A DNA stretch of 36,586 nt from an uncultured Ruminococcus sp. (GTDB taxonomy: Bacteria > Bacillota > Clostridia > Oscillospirales > Acutalibacteraceae). A program made the position numbers and the translations under genes. Where the stretch lies: assembly GCA_902768825.1 (NCBI GenBank), contig CACXMR010000014.1, positions 1-36,586 of the forward strand, given 5' to 3'. Below, one piece after another: positions 15,438-25,152 of this stretch; within the stretch, counting starts at the first letter, position 1, and each line of letters starts with the position of its first letter. The notes beneath the pieces are model-generated. The model was not told where the DNA came from and did no database searches. It saw only the letters and a list, made by a program, of their open reading frames with translations.

Positions 15438-18400
15438 TTACATGAAGGTGAGCTGGCTGGTTTCGGGGAGACCGGAAAAGGCGTTTATTTCTCTGAGCAT
15501 CTCGATTATTGTTTTGGAGACCTTCGCCCTCTGACGGAAATCCTCAATGGAAGTAAACTCTCCTTCCTCCCTTGCCTGGGCAAGACCGATGGCAGCAGCT
15601 TCGCCTACTCCTGAGAGGGAAGAAAAAGGCAGCCTGATCTTGTCGCCCTCTACAAGGAACTTCCTTGCATCTGACTTGTAAATATCAACCGGCAATACAC
15701 CGATACCCCTTGCAAGCATCTCGTTTACTATCTGGAGAGTCGCATAGGAGGATACCTCCTTAGCGGTGGCTTCCTTCCTTGCGATCCTTGAATTGATGTC
15801 CTGCATCTTGCTCCTGACGGCGCTCCTGCCCTTGCAGACCAGAAGTGCATCAAAATCATCGCTTCTCACCGTAAAGTATGCGGCATAGTATTCCTTTGCC
15901 CTGTGAACCTTGTACCAGCCAAGTCTCAGGGTGGCTATCATGTATGCCGCCGCATGAGCCTTCGGGAACATATACTTGATCTTCATGCAGGAGTCGATAT
16001 ACCACTGGGGCACATCGTGCTCCTTCATAGCCTTGATGTGATCCTCGGTCAGAAGCTTGGTGGCCTTGCCCTTTCGGACGATCTCCATGATCTTGAATGC
16101 CATGTCAGGCTCCAGACCCTTGTGCATCAGATAGACCATGATGTTGTCTCTCGTGCCTATGACCTCAGATATGGTGCAGATATTCTTGGCGATAAGCTCA
16201 GAAGCATTGCCGATCCATACGTCAGTGCCGTGGGACAGACCCGAAACCTGCAGCAGGTCCGAAAAGGTCTTTGGCTGGGTGTCAATGAGCATCTGGCGCA
16301 CAAAGGATGTGCCCACCTCAGGCAGTGAAAACGTGCCCGTCAGGGAATCTATATCATCCGGCTCAACGCCGAGAGCCTTGGTAGAGGTAAAGAGGGACAT
16401 TACCTCAGGGTCGCTCATGGAAATATTCATAACGTCAATGCCGGTGTATTCCTCAAGATAGCGGTAGATGGTCGGCACATCGTGACCAAGCTCGTCCAGC
16501 TTGCACACCGTATCGTGGATGGAATGGAAGTCAAAATGGGTGGTCAGGTTGTCGGTTTTCTGGTCATTTGCGGGATGCTGTATGGGGCAAAACTCGTAAA
16601 CATCGTTCATTCTGGGGATGACAACCATTCCTCCGGGATGCTGGCCTGTGGTTCTGCGCACACCGGTACAGCCGGTGGCAAGCCGCATTTCCTCGGCCTT
16701 ATTTATGGTAACGCCTGTCTTTTCGGCGTATTTGCGCACATATCCTATGGCTGTCTTTTCCGCAACCGTAGCTATGGTGCCTGCCTTGAACACGTTTTCC
16801 TTTCCGAAAAGGACCTCCGTGTATCTGTGGGAGCGGTTCTGGTACTCTCCGGCAAAATTCAGGTCGATATCAGGGGTCTTGTCTCCCTTGAATCCAAGGA
16901 AGGTCTCAAAGGGAATGTCGTGCCCGTCACGAAGATACTCTGTGCCGCAGTTGGGACAGTTTTTGGGCGGCAGGTCAAAGCCCGACCCGTAGCTGCCGTC
17001 GGTGAAAAACTCGGAATTGCAGCACTTGGGGCAAACATAGTGGGGACAAAGTGGGTTTACCTCAGAGATACCCGACATTGTGGCAACAAAGGATGAGCCG
17101 ACAGAGCCTCGTGAGCCGACAAGATATCCATGCTCATTGGAATTTGCCACAAGCTTCTGAGCGGTCATATACAGCACCGAGAATCCGTTGGAGATAATGG
17201 AGTTAAGCTCCTTCTCTATCCTTGCCCGCACTATGTCCGGCAGCGGGTCGCCGTATTGCTTCTTAGCCCTCTCCCATGTGATGCTGGTAAGCTCCTCCTC
17301 GGCTCCGGGAATAAACGGCGGGAAGTTACCCTTTGGCACTGCTCTGATGCTCTCCACCATGTCGGCAATATAATTGGTGTTAGTCACCACTATCTCATAG
17401 GCCTTTTCCTTGCCGAGATATTCAAACTCCCTGAGCATCTCCGCCGTGTTGCGGAAATAAAGGGGCGGCTGCTGGTCGGCGTCACTAAAGTCCTGAGCCG
17501 TCAGCAGCAGCTTTCTGTATTCGCTCTGGTACGGGTCCATAAAATGCACGTCACAGGTCGCCACTACCGGCATCTGCAGCTCATCTCCGATATCGACTAT
17601 CAGGCGGTTGATGTCCTGCAGGGCAGCGACGTCCTTCACCTTACCCTCTCTTACCAGGTGCATATTGTTGCCGACAGGCTGTATCTCAAGGTAATCATAA
17701 AAGGCGGCAATGCTTTTCAGCTCCTCACGGCTCTTTCCGTCAAGTATAGCCCTGTAAAGCTCTCCCGCTTCACACGCACTGCCTATTATCAGACCGTTCC
17801 TTAGCTTCACAAGCTCGGATTTTGGAATCAGCGGCCGCTTGTAAAAGTAATCAAGATGGGACTTCGATATGAGCTTGTAGAGATTTTTCAGTCCAAGCTG
17901 GTTTTTTACAAGGAGAATCTGATGGTAATACTTATAGGTCTTGTAGCTGGGCTTTGGCAGGAATTTGGCAATATCAGCGGTATTCTCTATCCGGAACTCC
18001 TCGCTCAGCTTCTTTATCATCTGCTGGAATATCTTTGCAAGCATCATTGCATCATCGCAGGCTCTGTGGTGGTTAAAGTCCCCAAGCTTGAGGTGCTTTG
18101 CCACCACGTCAAGCTTGTGCTTGGCAAGCTGGGGATAGAGTCCCCTGGATATTGCCAGTGTATCTATGTGCGAAACCTCATAAGGTATGGAGCATCGTTC
18201 GCAGACAGCCTTGATAAATGAGGTATCAAAGGATGCGTTATGGGCTACCACCATGGGCTTGTCTCCGCAGAATTTAAGGAACATCCTCACGGCCTCGGAC
18301 TCTCTCGGAGCGCCCTTTACCATAGAATCATCAATGCCCGTCAGCTCGGTTATTTTGGGCGGTATCGGCTTTTCCGGATCGACAAAGGTGGAAAAGGTGT

Positions 18401-19829
18401 CCCTGATTTCACCGTTTATCATGCGCACGGCGCCGATCTCGGTTATCCTCTCCTTCAGCGGAGAAAGGCCGGTGGTCTCTATGTCAAAAACGATAAATTC
18501 CCCGTCAAGTGGTCTGTGATAGTCGCCCACTACGGAATCCGATGAACCGTCGTTTATGAAATATGCTTCAACTCCGTAGATCACCTTAAAATCCCCGCCC
18601 TTGCGGTGGATATCGTCGCAGGCGTTCATAGCGTCCGGGAATGCCTGGGCAACACCGTGATCGGTTATAGCTATAGCCGGCATACCCCAGGAATAGGCTC
18701 TCTTTACCAGATCGCCTGCACTGGTGACAGCATCCATAGCCGACATATTGGTGTGCAGATGAAGCTCCACCCTCTTGACCGGAGCCTTGTCCACGATCTT
18801 TGCGGCAGACACACGACATACCGCCGAAGCCATTACGGTAACGTCATGGTCATATTTGTCAAGCTGTGCCTCGCCCTTTACAAGTATGCAGTCTCCCTTT
18901 TTCAGCTCAAGTATACCCTTGCATTTTTCGTTTGCATCGATTATCTTTACAGTGACTGAGCCTGTAAAGTCCGTCACACTTACAGAAATTATCTTCTTTT
19001 TTCCGTCCCTTGTGTCCCGCACCTCTATAGCAAATATCTCTCCCCAGAAGATCATCCTGCCCGAATCAGGTGAGAGCTGTCTGAGGGGTGTAATCTCCCC
19101 CTTGATGCTGCCGCCGTAGATCGCCGAGGCGGTGGAAGGTATGCAGCAGGGACTGAGGGTCGGCCCCTCCCTTATCTCTATCTCGGAAGAAACATCAGCC
19201 ACAGGCTGGGTCTTCTTAGCCGATTTTTCCTTACGCTCTGCGCCGGACTGCATCATACTCTCATACTGCGCCTGCTCCTCGATGAGCTTTTCACGCAATA
19301 CCTTTTCCTCGTTGATCTTCTGCTGCTCTATGTAGGTCTGGCTGTCGGAGTCAATGTTCACCACGCCCTCAAAGCCAATGCTGAGGTTCAGTGAAAACTC
19401 CTCCCTGATAAGCGAGGAAAGCTTCTTGTCCATATCCTGAGAAAGCATCAGGTCCCTGCCGCCGTGGGTCAGGTTGATTATCAGTTCAGAGCCGCTGAGC
19501 CTGGCAGTCGAACCGTTGAGGGTGCCGTTGAGAATTGCATAGCGCCTTTTCAGCTCCTTTGCAAGCTCCGGGAAGTAGCTCTCGTCAAACAATTCAGGGG
19601 CATACTGGGGATGGATATGGCACTGGGTCAGATCAAGTACACTGGAACAGAGCAGCCTTTCCGCTTCGTAAAGCTGCTCCTTTGGGAGAATTGAAGGCAG
19701 CTTCACATGGACGTCCAATGATCGGCTGCCTGAATCTATCCTTACATTTGTAATGTCGTTGTCCCTCAGCTCCTGAGGGATCTTGCTGATATCAACGTAT
19801 CTTCCGAAAAAGTCTGAAAATCTGTTCAT
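15438..19829 (-). CDS. polC: DNA polymerase III alpha subunit, Gram-positive PolC type
   Basis: This is the main replicative polymerase, with built-in proofreading. The 1463-aa protein has the PolC domain order: N-terminal domain, OB fold (about 255-345), PHP domain starting HLHT (357-360), a DnaQ-like 3'-5' exonuclease inserted into PHP with DIETTG (449-454), then the polymerase core with VGSRGSVGSS (904-913), a zinc ribbon (Cys 933, 936, 958, 961) and the catalytic PDIDLNF (986-992). The length matches the family. The start ATG is 16 nt from the nearest GGAG, which is unusually far, and a five-codon frame fills the gap. It is the last gene of the pyrH-to-polC cluster and follows ispG by 40 bp. 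Confidence 0.97.
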   Translation of the reverse strand: MNRFSDFFGRYVDISKIPQELRDNDITNVRIDSGSRSLDVHVKLPSILPKEQLYEAERLLCSSVLDLTQCHIHPQYAPELFDESYFPELAKELKRRYAILNGTLNGSTARLSGSELIINLTHGGRDLMLSQDMDKKLSSLIREEFSLNLSIGFEGVVNIDSDSQTYIEQQKINEEKVLREKLIEEQAQYESMMQSGAERKEKSAKKTQPVADVSSEIEIREGPTLSPCCIPSTASAIYGGSIKGEITPLRQLSPDSGRMIFWGEIFAIEVRDTRDGKKKIISVSVTDFTGSVTVKIIDANEKCKGILELKKGDCILVKGEAQLDKYDHDVTVMASAVCRVSAAKIVDKAPVKRVELHLHTNMSAMDAVTSAGDLVKRAYSWGMPAIAITDHGVAQAFPDAMNACDDIHRKGGDFKVIYGVEAYFINDGSSDSVVGDYHRPLDGEFIVFDIETTGLSPLKERITEIGAVRMINGEIRDTFSTFVDPEKPIPPKITELTGIDDSMVKGAPRESEAVRMFLKFCGDKPMVVAHNASFDTSFIKAVCERCSIPYEVSHIDTLAISRGLYPQLAKHKLDVVAKHLKLGDFNHHRACDDAMMLAKIFQQMIKKLSEEFRIENTADIAKFLPKPSYKTYKYYHQILLVKNQLGLKNLYKLISKSHLDYFYKRPLIPKSELVKLRNGLIIGSACEAGELYRAILDGKSREELKSIAAFYDYLEIQPVGNNMHLVREGKVKDVAALQDINRLIVDIGDELQMPVVATCDVHFMDPYQSEYRKLLLTAQDFSDADQQPPLYFRNTAEMLREFEYLGKEKAYEIVVTNTNYIADMVESIRAVPKGNFPPFIPGAEEELTSITWERAKKQYGDPLPDIVRARIEKELNSIISNGFSVLYMTAQKLVANSNEHGYLVGSRGSVGSSFVATMSGISEVNPLCPHYVCPKCCNSEFFTDGSYGSGFDLPPKNCPNCGTEYLRDGHDIPFETFLGFKGDKTPDIDLNFAGEYQNRSHRYTEVLFGKENVFKAGTIATVAEKTAIGYVRKYAEKTGVTINKAEEMRLATGCTGVRRTTGQHPGGMVVIPRMNDVYEFCPIQHPANDQKTDNLTTHFDFHSIHDTVCKLDELGHDVPTIYRYLEEYTGIDVMNISMSDPEVMSLFTSTKALGVEPDDIDSLTGTFSLPEVGTSFVRQMLIDTQPKTFSDLLQVSGLSHGTDVWIGNASELIAKNICTISEVIGTRDNIMVYLMHKGLEPDMAFKIMEIVRKGKATKLLTEDHIKAMKEHDVPQWYIDSCMKIKYMFPKAHAAAYMIATLRLGWYKVHRAKEYYAAYFTVRSDDFDALLVCKGRSAVRSKMQDINSRIARKEATAKEVSSYATLQIVNEMLARGIGVLPVDIYKSDARKFLVEGDKIRLPFSSLSGVGEAAAIGLAQAREEGEFTSIEDFRQRAKVSKTIIEMLREINAFSGLPETSQLTFM

Positions 19830-19843
19830 TCTATTACGCTCAT
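19826..19843 (-). other. Possible five-codon leader frame coupled to polC
   Basis: Between ispG and polC, an ATG at 19843 opens a frame encoding MSVIE, whose TGA overlaps the polC ATG (ATGA). AAGGAG lies only 2 nt before this ATG, but 16 nt before the polC ATG. Termination-reinitiation could therefore deliver ribosomes to polC. It could also be chance. Confidence 0.3.
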
Positions 19844-19869
19844 AGCTCCTTTTTTGCCAAGGAAAACTG

Positions 19870-20919
19870 TTACATCAGGTCTATCTCCCTGATAAGCTCG
19901 TCCAAAAGCGACTCCTCCGGCACCTTGCGGAGTATCTCGCCCTTTTTGAAGATAAGGCCCGCTCCGTCTCCGCCGGCAATGCCTATATCCGCCTCCCTCG
20001 CTTCTCCGGGACCGTTTACTACGCAGCCCATGATGGCTACTGTAATGTTCTTTTTGCAGTCTCTCAGCCGCTCCTCAGCCTGTTTTGCTATGCTGATAAG
20101 GTCTATCCTTGTCCTTCCGCAGGTGGGGCAGGAAACAAACCTTATCCCATCACCTCCAAGACCAATGGCCTTGAGTATATCCTTTGCAGCATAGACCTCC
20201 TTCACCGGCTCATCGGTCAGGGACACACGGATAGTATCTCCTATGCCCTCAAGTAGCAGGCTGCCGATACCGGCGGCGGATTTGATAAGTCCCATGCGCT
20301 CTGTGCCAGCCTCTGTCACTCCCAAATGGAGCGGATAGCTGCACTGCTCTGCCGCAAGCTCATAGGCCTCCTTCATAAATGCCACGTTTGAGGATTTCAT
20401 GGACAGGACTATATTGTCAAAATCGAATTTTTCCAGAAGTGACGCATGGAAAAGCGCACTGTCACACAGCGCCTGGGGCGTTGGTTTGCCATACTTTTGC
20501 AGGATGTGCTTTTCAAGAGAGCCTGAATTCACCCCTATGCGGATGGGGATGTTTCTTCTCCTGCACTCGTCGGCAACCTGCTTTACCCTGTCCTCGGAGC
20601 CGATATTGCCGGGGTTTATCCTGATCTTGTCAACCCCTGCTGCGGCTGACTCCAGAGCTATCCTATAGTCGAAATGGATATCCGCAACGATAGGCGCCGA
20701 GACCTCTTTTTTGATGGCAGGGATGAGCCTTACGGCCCCGATATCCGGCACTGCAATGCGGATAATGTCGCAGCCTGCCTTTTCGAGGGCAACAGCCTGC
20801 CTGACGCTGCCCTCTATGTCCGTAGACGGGACATTCAGCATAGACTGCACTGTGATGTCGGAATCCCCGCCGATAAAGGTTTTGCCGACTGCTATTTTTT
20901 TAGTTTTGCGCCTTTCCAT
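19870..20919 (-). CDS. ispG: 4-hydroxy-3-methylbut-2-enyl diphosphate synthase (flavodoxin)
   Basis: This [4Fe-4S] enzyme carries out the penultimate step of the MEP isoprenoid pathway, converting MEcPP to HMBPP. The 349-aa protein has the compact bacterial form: N-terminal TIM barrel with VQSMLNVPSTD and a DIHFDY motif, then the cluster-binding part with SCPTCGRTRIDL and a third Cys in MGCVVNGPGEA. An ATG at 20925 sits 2 nt from the GGAG. The ATG at 20919 has 8 nt spacing and is preferred. dxr, of the same pathway, lies two genes upstream. The gap to rseP is about 11 bp. Confidence 0.96.
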   Translation of the reverse strand: MERRKTKKIAVGKTFIGGDSDITVQSMLNVPSTDIEGSVRQAVALEKAGCDIIRIAVPDIGAVRLIPAIKKEVSAPIVADIHFDYRIALESAAAGVDKIRINPGNIGSEDRVKQVADECRRRNIPIRIGVNSGSLEKHILQKYGKPTPQALCDSALFHASLLEKFDFDNIVLSMKSSNVAFMKEAYELAAEQCSYPLHLGVTEAGTERMGLIKSAAGIGSLLLEGIGDTIRVSLTDEPVKEVYAAKDILKAIGLGGDGIRFVSCPTCGRTRIDLISIAKQAEERLRDCKKNITVAIMGCVVNGPGEAREADIGIAGGDGAGLIFKKGEILRKVPEESLLDELIREIDLM

Positions 20920-20930
20920 ATTCATCTCTC

Positions 20931-21995
20931 CTACCCGTTGAACAATTTTATTATATCGTTAATGGAGATAACCACCATGAACAGCAGCAGCGCAATCATG
21001 CCGATGAGGTGCACCCAGCCTTCATGCTCAGGCTTGACAGGCTTCCTGCGGATGGCTTCGATAATCAGGAAAACAAGTCTGCCCCCGTCCAGCGCCGGCA
21101 GAGGAAGCAGATTGACCACTCCGAGGTTGACGGTAATGACCATCATAATAAAAATCAGGTTTGTCAGACCGTCCCAGAAGCTGCTTTTCAGACCCTCAGC
21201 CGTCACCTGGGTAACTGCCGAGGTCATGCCGATGGGACCCGCCATTTCGTTGAAGCCAAACTGACCGGTTATCAAACCAAACAGGCTTGCCCAGACCATT
21301 CTGACCGTTGAGCAGGTCTGTAAAAAGGTCTGCTGCATCAGGGTCCCGAAATTGTTATGCACCCCCAGCCTTATGATGTCGGGGTGGATGATCTCTTTGC
21401 CATCATCGTTTTTCGTCGTGGGGAACTTCACATGGTCAAAAGTGAGGGTCTCTCCGTCTCTCCTGACAGTGATCTTCATGTCGTTTGACTTAGCGGTGGC
21501 AAGGGCAAAATTATAGTCCATTGAGGTATAGATGTCATAGCCGTTGATGGACTTTATCTCGTCGCCCACCTTCAGATATTCGGAGCTGGTGTTTACCTCG
21601 GCAAACCTTGCGATGGTACTGGTGGCAAAAAGCTGTGTGGGAATCAGCGTTATCATCATCAGCAGGAAGCCCAGCAGAATGTTCATCACAGCACCTGCAA
21701 CGACTATTATCATCCTCTGCCAGACCTTTTTCTTCCCGAAGGAGCGGCTGTCCTCGCTTTCGCCGTCCTCGCCCTCCATGGAGCAGAAGCCGCCTATGGG
21801 AAAGAGCCTGAGAGAATAGAGGGTCTCGCCCTTTTGGAATTTGACTATCTTAGGGCCCATGCCAAGGGCAAACTCATTTACCTTCACGCCAAATTTCTTT
21901 GCCGTGAGGAAATGCCCCAGCTCATGCAAAAAGATAATCAGCTCAAACAAAAGTATTCCGATTATTACAAGTAATACGCCTTCTATATGGATCAT
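20931..21995 (-). CDS. rseP: Site-2 intramembrane zinc metalloprotease RseP/RasP
   Basis: This membrane protease cleaves transmembrane segments, such as anti-sigma factors and leftover signal peptides. The 354-aa protein has the zinc site HELGH (His24, Glu25, His28) in the first helix, a central PDZ domain (about 120-200), and the second active-site motif in NLLPLPALDGGRLVF near the C-terminus. The AGGAG site directly abuts the ATG, which is tight, but no better in-frame start exists. It lies between dxr and ispG; dxr-rasP adjacency is standard in Firmicutes. Confidence 0.95.
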   Translation of the reverse strand: MIHIEGVLLVIIGILLFELIIFLHELGHFLTAKKFGVKVNEFALGMGPKIVKFQKGETLYSLRLFPIGGFCSMEGEDGESEDSRSFGKKKVWQRMIIVVAGAVMNILLGFLLMMITLIPTQLFATSTIARFAEVNTSSEYLKVGDEIKSINGYDIYTSMDYNFALATAKSNDMKITVRRDGETLTFDHVKFPTTKNDDGKEIIHPDIIRLGVHNNFGTLMQQTFLQTCSTVRMVWASLFGLITGQFGFNEMAGPIGMTSAVTQVTAEGLKSSFWDGLTNLIFIMMVITVNLGVVNLLPLPALDGGRLVFLIIEAIRRKPVKPEHEGWVHLIGMIALLLFMVVISINDIIKLFNG

Positions 21996-22014
21996 CTCCT
22001 AAAAAATTTGCAGA

Positions 22015-23154
22015 TCAAGTGAGTATCCTTGCCCTGGTCTCTCTGTCGGCAGTGAGGATATCCTCAAGGTCAAAGTCCTCTTTATTGTCGCTAAAGCTCT
22101 CCACAGCATTGCCTACATATTCGGGTATCTGCAAAAAGCCTATTCTGCCATCCAGGAAGAGGGCTACAGCGGCCTCGTTGGCGGCGTTTGCCACAGTGGG
22201 ATAAAGCCCGCCAAGGCGAAGAGCTTTACGGCAAATCCCAAGGCACTCAAAGGTTTCGTTGTCAGGGCGGCCAAAGGTAAGGGTCGCTATTTCTGACAAG
22301 TCAAGCTCCTTTACAGGCGATTCCAGCCTTTGAGGGTATGTAAGGGCATACTGAATGGGTATCCTCATGTCGGGAACGCCAAGCTGAGCGATGACCGAGT
22401 TATCCTTCAGCTGTATCATGGAGTGGATTATGCTTTCACGGTGGATAAGCACATCTATTTGTTCGTCAGGCACCTCAAAGAGCCACGAAGCCTCGATGAC
22501 CTCCAGACCCTTGTTCATCATTGTTGCAGAATCCACGGTTATTTTTCTGCCCATGCTCCAGTTGGGGTGCTTGAGGGCATCTTCGACGGTCACATTCCTG
22601 AGCTGGTCTCTGGTTTTGCCATAAAACGAACCCCCGGAAGCGGTAAGAATGACCTTTTTGAGTGCACCCTCAGGGCATCCCTGCAGGCACTGGAAAATCG
22701 CCGAATGTTCGCTGTCAACGGGATAGAGCTTAGTGCCGTGTTTTTTCATAGCCTCCCGGACCACCTTTCCGCCAGCCACGAGAGTTTCCTTATTGGCAAG
22801 GGCAAGGTTTTTTCCGGCAGAGACCGCCTCCAGTGTGGGCATCAGGCCTGCGATGCCGACGATAGCGTTCACGACAGTATCAGCCTGAGCACACCTTGCG
22901 GCTTCACGTATGCCCTCCTCGCCGCCGTAAACGGCGATATCCGTATCCGAAAGAGCTATCTTTAGTTTTTTGGCGCTGTCCTCATCCAGCACCGCCACCA
23001 TCTGTGGTCTGAATTCTCTTGCCTGTTGCTCTATCAGGTCAATGCTGGTATTTGCCGTAAGTGCGCTGACCCTTATCCCGTGCATCCTTGCAACGTCAAG
23101 AGTCTGGACGCCTATTGACCCGGTAGAACCGAGAACTGATATATTTTTTGTCAT
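22015..23154 (-). CDS. dxr: 1-deoxy-D-xylulose 5-phosphate reductoisomerase
   Basis: The enzyme converts DXP to MEP with NADPH, the committed step of the MEP pathway. The 379-aa protein begins with the Rossmann motif GSTGSIG, and shows LANKETLVAGG, the metal-site stretch PVDSEHSAIFQCLQG and the flexible loop ILTASGGSF. The open frame extends 23 codons upstream into repeat DNA. The ATG at 23154 has GGGAGG at 9 nt and gives the family N-terminus. rseP follows after 19 bp. Upstream, a 334-bp repeat-filled gap separates it from cdsA, so transcription across that gap is uncertain. Confidence 0.96.
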   Translation of the reverse strand: MTKNISVLGSTGSIGVQTLDVARMHGIRVSALTANTSIDLIEQQAREFRPQMVAVLDEDSAKKLKIALSDTDIAVYGGEEGIREAARCAQADTVVNAIVGIAGLMPTLEAVSAGKNLALANKETLVAGGKVVREAMKKHGTKLYPVDSEHSAIFQCLQGCPEGALKKVILTASGGSFYGKTRDQLRNVTVEDALKHPNWSMGRKITVDSATMMNKGLEVIEASWLFEVPDEQIDVLIHRESIIHSMIQLKDNSVIAQLGVPDMRIPIQYALTYPQRLESPVKELDLSEIATLTFGRPDNETFECLGICRKALRLGGLYPTVANAANEAAVALFLDGRIGFLQIPEYVGNAVESFSDNKEDFDLEDILTADRETRARILT

Positions 23155-23237
23155 AAAATATCGCCTCCCAAAAGACGCAGAGCACCCCAAGGGCACTTGT
23201 TTCACTGCGCCTGCGCGATTCATAGTTTATTATCAAC

Positions 23238-23420
23238 ACGCGGACACTGAATTATATGCTCAGAGCAACTTTCATTGCGAACAGGGGCACGGCGCAGAGC
23301 CTGCGCTCCCCTGTTCGCGTTGGCAGAACGCCTGATTTCTTAGTTGACCGCTCGCGGATAACACTATCGTCTCGCAGAAACAAAAGTTTATCGCCCGAGC
23401 AACTTTCACCGCGAACAGGG
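23238..23420. repeat. Modular intergenic repeat, inverted partner of the copy at 15182-15407
   Basis: The cdsA-dxr gap (23155-23488) is filled by repeat modules. Positions 23238-23274 and 23304-23408 match 15182-15218 (37/37) and 15303-15407 (103/105) in reverse complement. Both modules end in CAACTTTCA followed by YNGCGAACAGGGG, and a GCGAACAGGGG/CCCCTGTTCGC inverted pair (about 23277-23318) links them. A GTCCAGCGTCACGCTGG hairpin follows near 23422. I see no gene here and no T-rich terminator. Confidence 0.85.
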
Positions 23421-23488
23421 GTCCAGCGTCACGCTGGCGGCTTGCCGGGCGAGAGCGGTGAACTTTTTCGTAAAACTCCCCCTGATGC

Positions 23489-24316
23489 TCAGACCTTAAC
23501 AATCGACGGAAAGTAGGTCACGAAAACAAACATAAACGGAGCCACAAAGATCACGCTGTCGAAGCGGTCAAGGAACCCTCCATGGCCAGGAAGGACAGAG
23601 CCGTAATCCTTTATCCCGAAGTTGCGCTTTATCATAGAAAAGCTCAGGTCGCCTACTATTGACAGGAACGAGCCGATAAACGCCATGCTGCCGATGTGGA
23701 GATAGTCTACCCTTGCAGTGTCACGGTAACCGATAAGAAAGATCAGCCATGCCACAAGACAGGTAGCTCCTATGCAAAAGATAACGCCGCCCACAGCGCC
23801 CTCTACGGTCTTTTTCGGGCTTATCTCAGGGCAAAGCTTGTGCCTGCCAAGGAAGGTGCCTGCAAAGAATGCACCGATATCCGCCATCCAGGGCAGACCG
23901 AGAGTAATAAGAAAGTAAAACGCCGCATAGTCGGGGTACATATTCTTTATCATAACAATGGTGGACAAAGCAATGGTGATTATCGTTGTCATGGAATAAG
24001 TATATGCAAGCTCCTTGTAGGTTATTTTCCTGTGGAAGAAAACCAGCATTGAGAGCATAATGCCCGAATAAACAAAGCAGGCGGGCATGGCATAGCCATA
24101 GGTGAGCAGTATGGGATATGAAGCCGCAAAGAGCAGTGAAGGTATGCTTAGCTGAAAGATCCTGAGAGACTTAACAGCATTTGCAAACTCACCCACTGAC
24201 ACTGCGCAGATTATTGCAACGGCGATGTCAAAAAGCACGGGCGCATAAACTCCGAAAAACACCACTGCAAATATCAGAGGTACGAAAATCGCAGCAGCAA
24301 GAAACCGTTTAGCCAT
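23489..24316 (-). CDS. cdsA: Phosphatidate cytidylyltransferase
   Basis: This integral membrane enzyme makes CDP-diacylglycerol from phosphatidate and CTP, the branch point of phospholipid synthesis. The 275-aa protein has about eight hydrophobic helices and the family signature near the C-terminus, SMIKRNFGIKDYGSVLPGHGG followed by LDRFDS. Conserved acidic residues lie in ADIGAFFAGT. The ATG directly abuts the uppS stop (TGAATG), so the two genes are translationally coupled. It is the last gene before the repeat-filled gap ahead of dxr. Confidence 0.95.
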   Translation of the reverse strand: MAKRFLAAAIFVPLIFAVVFFGVYAPVLFDIAVAIICAVSVGEFANAVKSLRIFQLSIPSLLFAASYPILLTYGYAMPACFVYSGIMLSMLVFFHRKITYKELAYTYSMTTIITIALSTIVMIKNMYPDYAAFYFLITLGLPWMADIGAFFAGTFLGRHKLCPEISPKKTVEGAVGGVIFCIGATCLVAWLIFLIGYRDTARVDYLHIGSMAFIGSFLSIVGDLSFSMIKRNFGIKDYGSVLPGHGGFLDRFDSVIFVAPFMFVFVTYFPSIVKV

Positions 24317-25033
24317 TCACACACCCCCGAAACGTCTGCTTCTCTTGTTGAATTCAAGAACAGCCTTGTCAAACTCATCGTTATCAAAGTCAGGCCAGAG
24401 GGTGTCGGTGGAATAGAATTCTGCGTAGGCAGCCTGATAGAGCATGAAGTTGCTGAGTCTGTGCTCGCCGCCTGTCCTGATTATGAGGTCAGGGTCGGGC
24501 TGACCTGAGGTATAGAGCCTGCGGGAGATATCCTCCTCGGTGATGGAAGAAATATCAAGGCCGCTATCTCTTGCCTCTGTGCAAAGAGCCTTAACCGCTG
24601 TCAGGATCTCATCCCTGCCGCCGTAATTCATGGCGATATTGAGCTGCATACCCTTTCTATCCTTGGCAACCTCCTCGGTCTCGTTGATGAGGTCGATGAT
24701 ATCCTTGGCAAAGGCCGATCTGTCGCCTATGAAGTTTACCTTGATATCGTCCTCTCTGAAATCCGTCAGGGAGTCGATAAGGTACTGGCGGAAAATCTTC
24801 ATCAGCGCATTGACCTCTTCCAGAGGACGCTTCCAGTTTTCAGTAGAAAAAGCGTAAAGGGTAAGATATTTCACACCGCACCTGCTGATATATCTTGTGA
24901 TGCTCTTGAAGGTCTTTGCACCGTAGGTATGACCGACTGATCTCGGCAGACCCCTTTTCTTTGCCCACCTGCCGTTGCCATCCATTATTATGCCCACGTG
25001 CTGAGGAATATAAAGCTGCTTCTTATTTTCCAT
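24317..25033 (-). CDS. uppS: Isoprenyl (undecaprenyl) diphosphate synthase
   Basis: This soluble cis-prenyltransferase builds the C55 carrier lipid for peptidoglycan from IPP. The 238-aa protein has the expected length and motifs: IIMDGNGRWAKKRG (catalytic Asp and phosphate site), the SFSTENWKRP-like YAFSTENWKRP stretch, INYGGRDE-like MNYGGRDEI, and DLIIRTGGEHRLSNF. The start has GGGGTGG about 7 nt upstream. It is coupled to cdsA downstream and follows frr after 180 bp. Confidence 0.96.
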   Translation of the reverse strand: MENKKQLYIPQHVGIIMDGNGRWAKKRGLPRSVGHTYGAKTFKSITRYISRCGVKYLTLYAFSTENWKRPLEEVNALMKIFRQYLIDSLTDFREDDIKVNFIGDRSAFAKDIIDLINETEEVAKDRKGMQLNIAMNYGGRDEILTAVKALCTEARDSGLDISSITEEDISRRLYTSGQPDPDLIIRTGGEHRLSNFMLYQAAYAEFYSTDTLWPDFDNDEFDKAVLEFNKRSRRFGGV

Positions 25034-25152
25034 TGTACCACCCCATTCAATAATAACTGAGAAATAACGCAGAGCCTCCCCTGTGCCATTTCTCAGATCA
25101 TTACCGTTTTTCCTTATGCTAAACCACTGAACAAATCAGCGCTTCCCTACAC

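Noticed and set aside
16482..17804. Two long plus-strand frames opposite polC
   Set aside because: Both are antisense to conserved PolC domains; no ribosome binding site or family similarity supports them.
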